A stretch of 9,300 nucleotides of DNA from Rhodocyclales bacterium (lineage in GTDB: Bacteria > Pseudomonadota > Gammaproteobacteria > Burkholderiales > Rhodocyclaceae), in NCBI GenBank assembly GCA_021413665.1, contig JAIOPW010000483.1:1-9300 (forward strand). The letters are read 5' to 3'. A program made the translations under genes and the position numbers. A model generated the notes under the pieces. That model was given only the letters and a program-made list of their open reading frames with translations. It searched no databases and was not told where the DNA came from. Numbering within the stretch: position 1 is the first letter of the stretch; each line of letters starts with the position of its first letter. Shown one piece after another: positions 1 through 6,578 of the stretch.

Positions 1-552
1 TGTAGACACGATCAAACCATCGGCGCGGAGCACGTGGATCAGCTCGCCATCCACCTTGACTTCGAGTTCTATCATGCGCCCGATCTCGCCCTTGTTGACC
101 ACCACATCGTTCAGCGCCAGAGTCTGAAACGCCTGCGCGCCGTCGCGCAGCACTTCCGCGTTCAGCAAGAACCTTTGCTCGCGGGTGAACTTCCCCTCGA
201 GCAGACCCGTGACGCTCTCAATCATGGCGCCGAGCGCAATATCGGTCATGAAACCGAGGCGCCCCTGATTGATACCCACCAGAGGCACCTCGAACTCGGC
301 CAGGCGCCGTGCCGCGTTGAGCATGGTGCCGTCGCCACCGAGAATCACCGCAAGCTCCGCGCGCGCGCCGATCTCCTCGTAGCTCGCCACAAAGTAGCCA
401 TTGGCGCCGACCGCCTCCGCAGTCTCTTTTTCCAGCAGCACCTCGACACCACGCTTGCTCAGGAAGGTGGCGAGTTCCCGCAGGGACTCGGCGATCTCCC
501 GGCTCTGATACTTGCCGATCAGGGCGATGGTGTGAAATGCAGGGGACTTCAT
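1..552 (-). CDS. nadK: NAD kinase, N-terminal part (runs off the left edge)
   Basis: NAD kinase phosphorylates NAD to NADP in the cytoplasm, using ATP or polyphosphate, and so supplies the NADPH pool. The 184 visible residues start MKSPAFHTIALIGKY. They contain the diagnostic GGDGT motif at residues 72-76 (D74 is the expected catalytic acid/base), the following GINQGRLGF segment at 93-101, an LNDVVVNKG motif at 146-154 (the ND/NE nucleotide-binding pair) and the beginning of the ADGLIVST motif at 177-184, where the window ends. The family is usually about 290 residues, so roughly 100 C-terminal residues are missing because of the window boundary, not because of damage. The start at 552 fits the family N-terminus. 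No Shine-Dalgarno is visible, and a -10-like hexamer lies only 7 bases upstream, so the mRNA may be leaderless. It is transcribed divergently from the binding-protein gene. In related genomes recN often follows on the same strand; that cannot be seen here. Confidence 0.95.
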   Translation of the reverse strand, partial: MKSPAFHTIALIGKYQSREIAESLRELATFLSKRGVEVLLEKETAEAVGANGYFVASYEEIGARAELAVILGGDGTMLNAARRLAEFEVPLVGINQGRLGFMTDIALGAMIESVTGLLEGKFTREQRFLLNAEVLRDGAQAFQTLALNDVVVNKGEIGRMIELEVKVDGELIHVLRADGLIVST

Positions 553-559
553 CGGGCCG

Positions 560-565
560 ATTAAA
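560..565 (-). promoter_or_regulatory. Possible -10 element for a leaderless nadK transcript
   Basis: Read on the minus strand the hexamer is TTTAAT, ending 7 bases before the nadK ATG, which would place transcription initiation at or within a base or two of the start codon. No Shine-Dalgarno lies in between. A convincing -35 at 16-18 bases is not visible (the 17-base position reads GAAAAA). The call rests on one hexamer and its spacing. Confidence 0.3.
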
Positions 566-647
566 CCACAATTGACAACGCCTTTTTCCCGAGACTGCCG
601 GGGACATCACGAGCACAGGCATAACTGTGGGCAATCCGGTGTTGGTC

Positions 648-653
648 TAAAAT
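648..653 (+). promoter_or_regulatory. Possible -10 element for the binding-protein / kinase operon
   Basis: TAAAAT lies 34 bases before the ATG at 688 and would give a leader of about 28 bases. The matching -35 position (about 625-630, CTGTGG) is poor, which suggests an activated promoter or a wrong call. A good TTGACA occurs at 572-577 on the plus strand but has no -10 at the right distance. The 135-base gap 553-687 holds nothing else that I recognise. Confidence 0.3.
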
Positions 654-687
654 CCGCCATCCTTTCACCATTTTCGAAAATAACCCC

Positions 688-1464
688 ATGTTGCGCACCC
701 TGCTTCGCCTTGCCGCAATCGCCGCCATGGCGACCGGCCCGGCTCTTGCCCAGACCGCCAGGCCCGAGCTGCTGCTCTATTGCGGCATCACCATGGTGCG
801 ACCCATGTCCGAAATCGCGCAGGCCTTCGAAAAGCGCGAGAACGTCAAACTCACGCTGGCCCAAGGCGGCTCGGAAGATCTTTACCAGTCGGCGCGCAAG
901 AGCGGGGTCGGCGACCTTTACCTGCCGGGCGAGCCTTCCTACCGCAACAAGCACCTGAAGGAAGGACTGCTCGGCGAGGTGGTCACGATCGGCTACAACC
1001 AGATGGCCCTGATGGTGCAAAAAGGCAATCCGAAAAAGGTCAAGGCCGATCCCCGTGAACTGCTGCGCGACGATCTGACGGTCATTCTCGGCAATGCCGA
1101 ATCCGGCAGCGTGGGCCACGAAGCCAGGAGCATTCTCGACAGCCTCGGCATCTATCACAAGTCGATCAAGGCCGCCGCCTTTCTCGCCCCGGACTCGCGC
1201 AGCCTGATGAATGCCATGAAAAGGAAGGAAGCCGACCTGACCATGAGCTGGCGCGCCACCGGATTCTTCGCCGACAATGTGGCGGCAGTCGACACGATCG
1301 ACCTCGATCCCAGGCTGGCGAAGCCCCAGGCCCTCTTGCTCAATCTGCTCAACAGCTCGCGTAACGCCGATCTGGCGCGGCGCTTCATGAGCTTCGCCGC
1401 CGGTGCCGAGGGACAAGCCATTTTCCGCAAGCACGGCTTCCTCGACAACTCCGTTTCGCGGTAG
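688..1464 (+). CDS. Periplasmic substrate-binding protein, ModA-like (molybdate/oxyanion-type fold)
   Basis: This is a 258-residue secreted protein. Residues 1-21 form a signal peptide (MLRTLLRLAAIAAM core, AxA site at A19-A21, predicted mature start at Q22). The mature part follows the class II binding-protein pattern of the ModA/WtpA group: LLLYCGITMVRPMSEIAQAF early, a GDLYLPGEPSY segment, YNQMALMVQKGNPKKVK, VILGNAESGSVGH, and the typical ending GAEGQAIFRKHGFLD. These proteins bind a small, usually anionic, ligand between two lobes; the ligand here cannot be told from sequence. There is no lipobox cysteine, so it should be soluble in the periplasm. No permease or ATPase gene is adjacent. 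Instead, a hybrid sensor kinase starts 2 bases after the stop, so I infer that the protein presents ligand to the kinase, as TorT does for TorS. It has no clear Shine-Dalgarno. Family assignment is fairly sure; the sensing role is inference. Confidence 0.86.
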   Translation: MLRTLLRLAAIAAMATGPALAQTARPELLLYCGITMVRPMSEIAQAFEKRENVKLTLAQGGSEDLYQSARKSGVGDLYLPGEPSYRNKHLKEGLLGEVVTIGYNQMALMVQKGNPKKVKADPRELLRDDLTVILGNAESGSVGHEARSILDSLGIYHKSIKAAAFLAPDSRSLMNAMKRKEADLTMSWRATGFFADNVAAVDTIDLDPRLAKPQALLLNLLNSSRNADLARRFMSFAAGAEGQAIFRKHGFLDNSVSR

Positions 1465-1466
1465 CC

Positions 1467-3836
1467 GTGGCCAATCGGAGCGATCCCTCGACGAGCGGTC
1501 GGGCCAAGCTCGGCGTCGACCGGTCACTGCTCTGGCTGATCGGCATCGTCGTCGCCTGCCTGGCGCTGGTACTCGGCCTCAAGGTATTCTTCGGTGGCCT
1601 GCAGAACGAACTGAACGAACGCAGCATGAATGAGCGGGCGCGCCTGTTCGTCGGCGAAGAGATCGTGCGCGGCGTCGGGGGCATCGAAAAGAACCTTTAC
1701 CTGATGTCCGTCACCACGAATTCCGCCGGCTACGGCCGCGTCTACAAAAGCATCGACGCGCAACTGGACAAGCTGATGCACGATCTCAACGTGCTCAAGT
1801 TCGGTGGTACGGTGCGACGCGAGATACAGCTCAACCTCGAAGGACGCGAGGTGATGGTACGTGAAGCCAGCTTCCGACCGGATCCGGGTACGCAAAGCCA
1901 CGTCATGGAGCTGATCGAGATAGGTCCGCTGCTTGGTCAGATCCGCGACCAGGCGGACGAACTCGAGCGCATGCTGTCGAGGCGCTGGCAGGCGCTCAAG
2001 CGCGACAACCGCAAGGCCTACTTTGTGACAGAGGACGAGATATCCACCTTTCTCAAGTTCGTGCCGCCGCACTTCGAGCGCCTGAATGAAAACGCCAATC
2101 GCCTGTTTTTTGACAGCAGCGAGCAGTTACGCCACCTGGAAACGCAACTGCAACAGCAGCGCGACCGTCTGCGGCAGGTCGAGATGGGCCTGGTGGCACT
2201 GGTACTGATACTCAGCGGCCTCGCCACCGCACTGTTCGTGCGACGCATCAATCAAGCCAACCGGCAACTGGAGGCCGCGCTGGATGCAATGAGCGCCGCC
2301 CGCGACGAAGCGGAGCGCGCGAGTCGGGCGAAGTCAGAGTTCGTATCGCGCATGAGCCATGAACTGCGCACACCGCTCAACGCCATCATCGGCTTCGCCG
2401 AACTGCTCAAGGACGAATCACTGGCCCCGACGCAGCACAACTATGTCGACCTGATCAACAGCTCCGGCAAACACTTGATGGCACTGATCAACCAGGTGCT
2501 CGACCACGCCAAGATCGAGGCGGGTGGGCTCAAGCTGGAGCGCATCGCCTTCGACTTCCCGGCGGAGATCGACGCCGTAATGGCCATCATCGCCGAGCGC
2601 GCCGCCACAAAAGGGCTCGAATTCGTCAACAGCATTGGAACTGACCTGCCACGCTACGTAGAGGGCGATCCGACCCGCCTGCGGCAGGTGCTGATCAACC
2701 TCCTGGCGAATGCCGTCAAGTTCACCGAACGCGGCTCGATCGAGCTGCGCGTTGCCCGGGAAGACGAGCGCATTTACTTCAGCGTGCGCGACTCCGGCAT
2801 CGGCATGGACCGGCAGGCACTCGACCGCCTGTTCAAACCCTTCAGCCAGGCCGACGACTCGGTCACCCGCAAGTTCGGCGGCACCGGCCTCGGCCTGATG
2901 ATCGCCAAGGACATCATCGTCGCCATGGGTGGCGCCATCGAGGTCGAAAGCGCGCCCGATTCAGGCACCTGCTTCTGGTTCTGGATTCCGCTCTCGATTG
3001 CGGCCGCACCAAGCACCGAACCGGCGGAAACAACCGAACGTAACGCCACCCGCCCGCCGACACCCGCCACCCTTGTTCCCGGTCGCGTGCTGCTGGTCGA
3101 TGACAACCGCGTTAACCAGCAACTGGCGGCGGCCATGCTCGGCCGCCTCGGTATCGCCTTCGACCTCGCCGACAATGGCGAGCAATGCCTGCAACGCCTT
3201 GCCCAAGCAGACTATGTGCTGGTACTGATGGACATGGAGATGCCCGAAATGGACGGCGTCACGGCGACCCTCCACATTCGCGCCGGCGAGCCGGCGGGCA
3301 CGCATCTGCCCATCATCGCCATGACTGCCAACGCGCTGCAGGAAGACAGGGATCGCTGCCTGGCGGCCGGTATGGACGCCTACATCACCAAGCCGATCAG
3401 CATCAACGCCCTACAAACCGAATTGCGCCGCCTGTTCGGGCACTCCGCGCACATCGAGGTTGTCGCCCCCGACCTCGTCCCGCCACCCGCTGCTGCCGAC
3501 GATTCGCCGGCCTGCGATCGCTCCGCTGCCATCGCCATGATGGGCGACGAGGAGATTTTTCGCGAAGTGGCGGCCATGTTCGTCGGCGACGCGCAGAAAC
3601 AGTTGCGCGAACTGGACCAAACCCTCGCGACAGGCGACTGGCCCGGCCTGACGCGCATCGCCCACACTTTCAAGGGCCTGTTCGGTACCTTCGTCTGCCG
3701 CACCGGCGAGGATGCGGCCCGCAGCCTGGAGGCAGCGGCCCGGGCCGGTAACGCCGATGCAAGCTGCGCCGGCCTGGCTGAAACGGTGCACCGCCAAGTT
3801 GAGCGGCTGACGCAGGAGCTGATCCGCGGGAACTGA
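1467..3836 (+). CDS. Membrane hybrid histidine kinase (HisKA, HATPase, receiver, Hpt)
   Basis: This 789-residue inner-membrane sensor carries a complete internal phosphorelay. TM1 spans about residues 19-43 and TM2 about 239-259. Between them lies a periplasmic domain of about 195 residues that looks mostly helical. A short linker follows TM2, with no recognisable HAMP domain, then the H-box SRMSHELRTPLNAIIGF (phospho-accepting H298), the N-box NLLANAVKF (N411, N415), the G1 box RDSGIGMD (D442) and the G2 box KFGGTGLGL. The receiver spans about 538-658, with acidic pair D545/D546, phospho-acceptor D589 in LMDMEMPEMDG, T620 and K642. A C-terminal Hpt domain has H733 in AHTFKGLFG. All key residues are present, so it should be active. 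The start is GTG at 1467, 2 bases after the binding-protein stop, implying translational coupling; the Shine-Dalgarno is weak. Architecture resembles TorS/BarA-type kinases. No response regulator is nearby, so the final acceptor is encoded elsewhere. Confidence 0.96.
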   Translation: MANRSDPSTSGRAKLGVDRSLLWLIGIVVACLALVLGLKVFFGGLQNELNERSMNERARLFVGEEIVRGVGGIEKNLYLMSVTTNSAGYGRVYKSIDAQLDKLMHDLNVLKFGGTVRREIQLNLEGREVMVREASFRPDPGTQSHVMELIEIGPLLGQIRDQADELERMLSRRWQALKRDNRKAYFVTEDEISTFLKFVPPHFERLNENANRLFFDSSEQLRHLETQLQQQRDRLRQVEMGLVALVLILSGLATALFVRRINQANRQLEAALDAMSAARDEAERASRAKSEFVSRMSHELRTPLNAIIGFAELLKDESLAPTQHNYVDLINSSGKHLMALINQVLDHAKIEAGGLKLERIAFDFPAEIDAVMAIIAERAATKGLEFVNSIGTDLPRYVEGDPTRLRQVLINLLANAVKFTERGSIELRVAREDERIYFSVRDSGIGMDRQALDRLFKPFSQADDSVTRKFGGTGLGLMIAKDIIVAMGGAIEVESAPDSGTCFWFWIPLSIAAAPSTEPAETTERNATRPPTPATLVPGRVLLVDDNRVNQQLAAAMLGRLGIAFDLADNGEQCLQRLAQADYVLVLMDMEMPEMDGVTATLHIRAGEPAGTHLPIIAMTANALQEDRDRCLAAGMDAYITKPISINALQTELRRLFGHSAHIEVVAPDLVPPPAAADDSPACDRSAAIAMMGDEEIFREVAAMFVGDAQKQLRELDQTLATGDWPGLTRIAHTFKGLFGTFVCRTGEDAARSLEAAARAGNADASCAGLAETVHRQVERLTQELIRGN

Positions 3837-3873
3837 GTTCAGCAGCCGGCCCGGCTTGTTCCGGACTTCGCAG

Positions 3874-3879
3874 TAGAAT
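3874..3879 (+). promoter_or_regulatory. Possible -10 element for a leaderless hrcA transcript
   Basis: TAGAAT ends 7 bases before the hrcA ATG, so transcription would begin at about the A of the start codon. No Shine-Dalgarno is present. The expected -35 region overlaps a short palindrome, AGCCGG-C-CCGGCT (3844-3856), and does not match TTGACA. That palindrome could also be a weak hairpin after the kinase gene, but it has only a 4-bp usable stem and no T-run. The 50-base gap 3837-3886 contains no CIRCE element. Confidence 0.33.
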
Positions 3880-3886
3880 CCGCACC

Positions 3887-4906
3887 ATGCTCGACTACCG
3901 CGCGCAAACCCTGCTGAAGACCCTGATCGAACGCTATATCGCCGAGGGTCAGCCGGTCGGCTCGCGCACCCTGTCGAAGTATTCGGGCCTCGAGCTGTCG
4001 CCGGCCACGATCCGCAATGTCATGTCGGACCTGGAGGAGATGGGCTTCATCGCCAGCCCGCACACCTCGGCAGGGCGAGTGCCGACGCCGCTCGGCTATC
4101 GACTTTTCGTCGACTCGCTGCTCACGGTGCGCCCCCTGCAGGGCAGCGAACTTTCGGAAATTCAGGACGCCATACAGCCCGACCAGCCGCAACTCGTCAT
4201 CAGCCATGCCTCGCAGCTGCTGTCGCAACTCACCGCGTTCGCCGGCGTGGTGGTGGCGCCGCGCCGCCAGCAGCCACGCATCCGCCAGATCGAGTTTCTC
4301 GGCCTGTCGGACAAGCGTGTGCTGCTGATCATCGTCACCGCCGACGGCGACGTGCAGAACCGCATCCTGTTTACACAGCGCAATTTCAGCCCATCGGAGC
4401 TGACCGAAGCGGCGAACTACCTGAACCAGAACGCCTTCGGCCTCGACTTCGACCAGGTGCGTGCGCGTGTGGTGGAAGAACTGCGCCAGTTGCGCGCCGA
4501 CATGTCGGATCTGATGAAGGCAGCGCTCGACGCCGGCAACCAGGCGATTGCCGACACCTCGACGCAGTACGTCATCAGCGGCGAAAAGAACCTGCTCGGC
4601 GTCGAGGACCTTTCGTCCAACATGACCCGGCTGCGCCGCCTGTTCGACCTCTTCGAGCAAAGAACGGGGCTGGCCCAACTGCTGGAGTTGTCCTGCCGTG
4701 CCGACGGCGTGCAGGTCTTCATCGGCGGCGAATCGGGCATCGCGCCGCTCGACGAATGCAGCGTGGTTGCGGCCCCCTATGAAGTCGATGGCCAAGTGGT
4801 CGGCACCATCGGCGTCATCGGCCCGACGCGCATGGCATACGAACGCGTGATACCCATCGTGGACATCACAGCCAAGCTGCTCTCCTCCGCCCTGTCGACC
4901 CCCTAG
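3887..4906 (+). CDS. hrcA: Heat-inducible transcription repressor HrcA
   Basis: HrcA is a DNA-binding repressor that holds down chaperonin genes (groESL, sometimes dnaK) by binding the CIRCE inverted repeat, and depends on GroEL to stay folded. The 339 residues match the family's usual 340-350. The N-terminal winged helix is clear: SPATIRNVMSDLEEMGFI (38-55) is the recognition region, followed by SAGRVPTPLGYRLFVD (61-76). The middle holds the family-typical segment RQIEFLGLSDKRVLLIIVT, and the end is the GAF-like core with GTIGVIGPTRMAYERVIPI. The start at 3887 gives the standard N-terminus MLDYRAQTLL. There is no Shine-Dalgarno, and a -10-like TAGAAT sits just upstream, suggesting a leaderless message. 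I found no CIRCE site here, so autoregulation is not supported. hemH follows after 15 bases and is probably cotranscribed. In many betaproteobacteria nadK is its immediate divergent neighbour; here a binding-protein / kinase pair separates them. Confidence 0.98.
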   Translation: MLDYRAQTLLKTLIERYIAEGQPVGSRTLSKYSGLELSPATIRNVMSDLEEMGFIASPHTSAGRVPTPLGYRLFVDSLLTVRPLQGSELSEIQDAIQPDQPQLVISHASQLLSQLTAFAGVVVAPRRQQPRIRQIEFLGLSDKRVLLIIVTADGDVQNRILFTQRNFSPSELTEAANYLNQNAFGLDFDQVRARVVEELRQLRADMSDLMKAALDAGNQAIADTSTQYVISGEKNLLGVEDLSSNMTRLRRLFDLFEQRTGLAQLLELSCRADGVQVFIGGESGIAPLDECSVVAAPYEVDGQVVGTIGVIGPTRMAYERVIPIVDITAKLLSSALSTP

Positions 4907-4921
4907 TCGAGTCAAGGAAAC

Positions 4922-6007
4922 ATGCCTCGCTACGCTCCCGAGCCGGCGCCGAATCACGGCATGCCACGCCGCACCGCCGTGCTGCTGGCCAACCTCGGCA
5001 CACCGGAAGCCCCAACCGCGGGCGCCCTGCGCCGCTACCTCAAGCAGTTTCTCTGGGATCCGCGCGTGGTTGAAATCCCGCGCCCGATCTGGTGGCTGAT
5101 CCTCAACGGCATCATCCTCAACCTGCGTCCCGCAAAGTCCGCCGCCAAGTACGCAAAAATCTGGCTGGCCGAGGGTTCGCCGCTCAAGGTGCATACCGAA
5201 CGCCAGGCCAAGTTGCTCAAAGGGTGGCTGGGCGATGCCGGCAGTCCCGACCTCGAAGTCGCCTGGGCCATGCGCTACGGCCAGCCGTCGATCGCCGGCG
5301 CCCTCGACCGCTTCAAGTGCGACGGCGTCGAGCGTGTGCTGGTGGTCCCGCTCTACCCCCAATACGCGGCAAGCAGCACGGCAAGCGTGATGGACGATGT
5401 CGCCGACTGGATAAAGTGCAGCCGCAACCCGCCGGAATTTCGCTTCATCAAGCACTTCCACGACCACCCCGGCTACATCGCGGCGCTGGCCGCCACCGTG
5501 CGCGAGCACTGGGCTGCAAGCGGTCGGCCCGACAAGCTGGTGATGAGCTTTCACGGCCTGCCGCGCCGCTCGCTCGACCTCGGCGACCCCTATTACTGCG
5601 AATGCCGAAAGACCGGGCGCCTGCTCGCCGAGGCTCTCGGACTGACCGAAGCAAACTACCTGATCACCTTCCAGTCGCGCTTCGGCAAAGCTGAGTGGCT
5701 TAAGCCCTACACCCAGGCCACTCTGGAAAAACTCGGCCGCGAAGGCACTGGCCGGGTCGACACGATATGCCCCGGCTTCGTTGCGGATTGCCTCGAAACC
5801 CTCGAAGAAATCGCCATGGAGTGCAAGGAAAGCTTCCTCGAGGCGGGCGGCAAGGAATTTCATTACATCCCTTGCGTGAACGAACGGCATGACTGGATGA
5901 CCGCCCTGAGCGATCTGGTCTCTACCCACCTCGCCGGCTGGCCGACGTCCGCGCAGACCGATACGGCTGCCATGGCTCGTGCCAAGGCATCGGGCGCGGC
6001 AAGCTGA
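4922..6007 (+). CDS. hemH: Ferrochelatase (protoporphyrin IX iron insertion)
   Basis: Ferrochelatase inserts Fe(II) into protoporphyrin IX, the last step of protohaem synthesis, at the inner face of the membrane. The 361-residue product shows the family landmarks in order: AVLLANLGTPEAP (19-31), YAKIWLAEGSPL (77-88), ERVLVVPLYPQYAASSTAS (137-155), the catalytic SFHGLP with H211, YLITFQSRFGKAEWLKPYT (246-264), and CPGFVADCLETLEEI, in which E292 aligns with the conserved acidic residue of the active site. Cysteines at 226 and 228 follow the catalytic histidine; C283 and C290 lie further on. I do not see enough to claim an iron-sulfur cluster. The start at 4922 has AAGGA at 4914-4918, with a slightly short 3-base spacer. 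An internal ATG (residue 14) would still keep all motifs. The ends (about 15 N-terminal and 20 C-terminal residues) look like low-conservation tails. It lies 15 bases after hrcA, probably in one operon. Confidence 0.98.
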   Translation: MPRYAPEPAPNHGMPRRTAVLLANLGTPEAPTAGALRRYLKQFLWDPRVVEIPRPIWWLILNGIILNLRPAKSAAKYAKIWLAEGSPLKVHTERQAKLLKGWLGDAGSPDLEVAWAMRYGQPSIAGALDRFKCDGVERVLVVPLYPQYAASSTASVMDDVADWIKCSRNPPEFRFIKHFHDHPGYIAALAATVREHWAASGRPDKLVMSFHGLPRRSLDLGDPYYCECRKTGRLLAEALGLTEANYLITFQSRFGKAEWLKPYTQATLEKLGREGTGRVDTICPGFVADCLETLEEIAMECKESFLEAGGKEFHYIPCVNERHDWMTALSDLVSTHLAGWPTSAQTDTAAMARAKASGAAS

Positions 6008-6014
6008 CGCGCCG

Positions 6015-6043
6015 CTTGAAATTGCCGAACGCAGGCATATATC
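6015..6043 (+). promoter_or_regulatory. Candidate trxC promoter (sigma-70-like, with an RpoH-like alternative)
   Basis: TTGAAA (6016-6021) and TATATC (6038-6043), separated by 16 bases, form a reasonable sigma-70 promoter with a start near 6050. The same stretch can be read as a heat-shock sigma-32 promoter: CTTGAA (6015-6020), a 12-base spacer, then AGGCATAT, which matches CCCCATAT at 5 of 8 positions. Either reading places the -10 inside the inverted repeat at 6036-6061. The promoter lies in the 63-base gap after hemH, so trxC need not depend on hrcA-hemH readthrough. Confidence 0.45.
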
Positions 6044-6061
6044 AGTAAGATCTGATATATG
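6036..6061. repeat. Perfect 10-bp inverted repeat over the trxC promoter (putative operator)
   Basis: The arms CATATATCAG (6036-6045) and CTGATATATG (6052-6061) are exact reverse complements around the 6-base centre TAAGAT. The element is AT-rich in a GC-rich neighbourhood. It covers the proposed -10, the likely transcription start and the first base of the trxC Shine-Dalgarno. Because transcription would begin inside it, a dimeric repressor site in DNA is more likely than an RNA hairpin or terminator. I do not recognise the regulator; it does not fit the OxyR, FNR, LexA or CIRCE consensus. Confidence 0.7.
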
Positions 6062-6064
6062 GAG
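6061..6064 (+). promoter_or_regulatory. Shine-Dalgarno that fixes the trxC start at 6071
   Basis: GGAG is followed by a 6-base spacer and ATG at 6071. The other in-frame ATG, at 6059, lies inside the inverted repeat and would overlap this site, so 6071 is the preferred start. Confidence 0.7.
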
Positions 6065-6070
6065 CAAAGC

Positions 6071-6505
6071 ATGTCCGAACCCCTGATCATCGTTTGCCCC
6101 CACTGCGATGCGGCCAACCGCATCCCCGCCGAACGCCTTGCCGACGGCGGCACCTGCGGCAAGTGCAAGTCCCGCCTGTTTGTTGGCGAACCGATGGAAC
6201 TCGGCGCGGCCAACTTCGATATCCACCTCGCGCGCTCCGACATTCCCCTGTTGGTCGATTTCTGGGCGCCCTGGTGCGGGCCGTGTCGTGCAATGGCGCC
6301 CGCCTTTGCCAACGCGACGAAGCAACTGGAACCGGAATTCCGCCTGGCGAAAGTCAATACCGAGGAGGAACAGCAACTTGCAGCGCGCTTCGGTATCCGC
6401 TCGATTCCAACGCTGGCCCTGTTCAGGAATGGCCACGAGCTCGCGCGACAGGCCGGCGCGATGGATGCGTCCGCCCTGATTCGCTGGGTTCGCAGCCAGA
6501 GGTAA
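6071..6505 (+). CDS. trxC: Thioredoxin 2 (zinc-ribbon thioredoxin)
   Basis: This is a cytoplasmic thiol-disulfide oxidoreductase, reduced by thioredoxin reductase, that repairs oxidised proteins and supplies reductases. The 144 residues contain an N-terminal zinc ribbon, CPHC at 9-12 and CGKC at 29-32, with the family-typical NRIPAERL between them. A full thioredoxin fold follows: active site FWAPWCGPC (C69, C72), VNTEEE, and RFGIRSIPT with cis-proline P113. The layout and length match E. coli TrxC (139 residues), and the N-terminal metal site separates it from TrxA. I chose the start at 6071 over the in-frame ATG at 6059 because of the well-spaced GGAG. In enterobacteria trxC is OxyR-induced; here the promoter instead carries an unassigned perfect inverted repeat. 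It is 63 bases after hemH and 73 before the calcium-binding gene. No strong terminator is visible after it. Confidence 0.95.
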   Translation: MSEPLIIVCPHCDAANRIPAERLADGGTCGKCKSRLFVGEPMELGAANFDIHLARSDIPLLVDFWAPWCGPCRAMAPAFANATKQLEPEFRLAKVNTEEEQQLAARFGIRSIPTLALFRNGHELARQAGAMDASALIRWVRSQR

Positions 6506-6539
6506 ATATTTCGGCGCGGATGTCGTTAATTCGTGGGTA

Positions 6540-6564
6540 GGTGCCACTCCTTCATTTGGGCGCC
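6540..6564 (+). other. Weak potential hairpin between trxC and the next gene
   Basis: GGTGCC (6540-6545) can pair with GGCGCC (6559-6564), with one G-U pair and a 13-base loop. No T-run follows, and the Shine-Dalgarno AGAGGA (6565-6570) comes immediately after, so it could affect translation of the downstream gene more readily than end transcription. The hairpin is short and may be chance. Nothing else is recognisable in the 73-base gap 6506-6578. Confidence 0.2.
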
Positions 6565-6578
6565 AGAGGATTCCCATC

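Noticed and set aside
688..1464. Naming the binding protein modA
   Set aside because: The fold pattern is ModA-like, but there are no modB or modC genes, the ligand residues cannot be assigned by eye, and the neighbour is a kinase.
607..1527. A 306-codon minus-strand open frame opposite the binding-protein gene
   Set aside because: It is in register with the sense gene, which has a signal peptide and family motifs. The antisense product has no recognisable domain.
3844..3856. An intrinsic terminator after the hybrid kinase gene
   Set aside because: AGCCGG-C-CCGGCT leaves only about a 4-bp stem once a loop is allowed, and no T-run follows.
3837..3886. A CIRCE element expected near hrcA
   Set aside because: I looked for TTAGCACTC with its complementary arm and did not find it here or elsewhere in the window.
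5597..5605. An iron-sulfur cluster in ferrochelatase suggested by C226-x-C228
   Set aside because: Cysteines near this place occur in other proteobacterial ferrochelatases, and the spacing to C283, C290 and C301 does not clearly match a known cluster-binding pattern.
6059..6070. An earlier trxC start at 6059
   Set aside because: The ATG is in frame but lies inside the inverted repeat, has no Shine-Dalgarno, and would overlap the good GGAG that serves the ATG at 6071.
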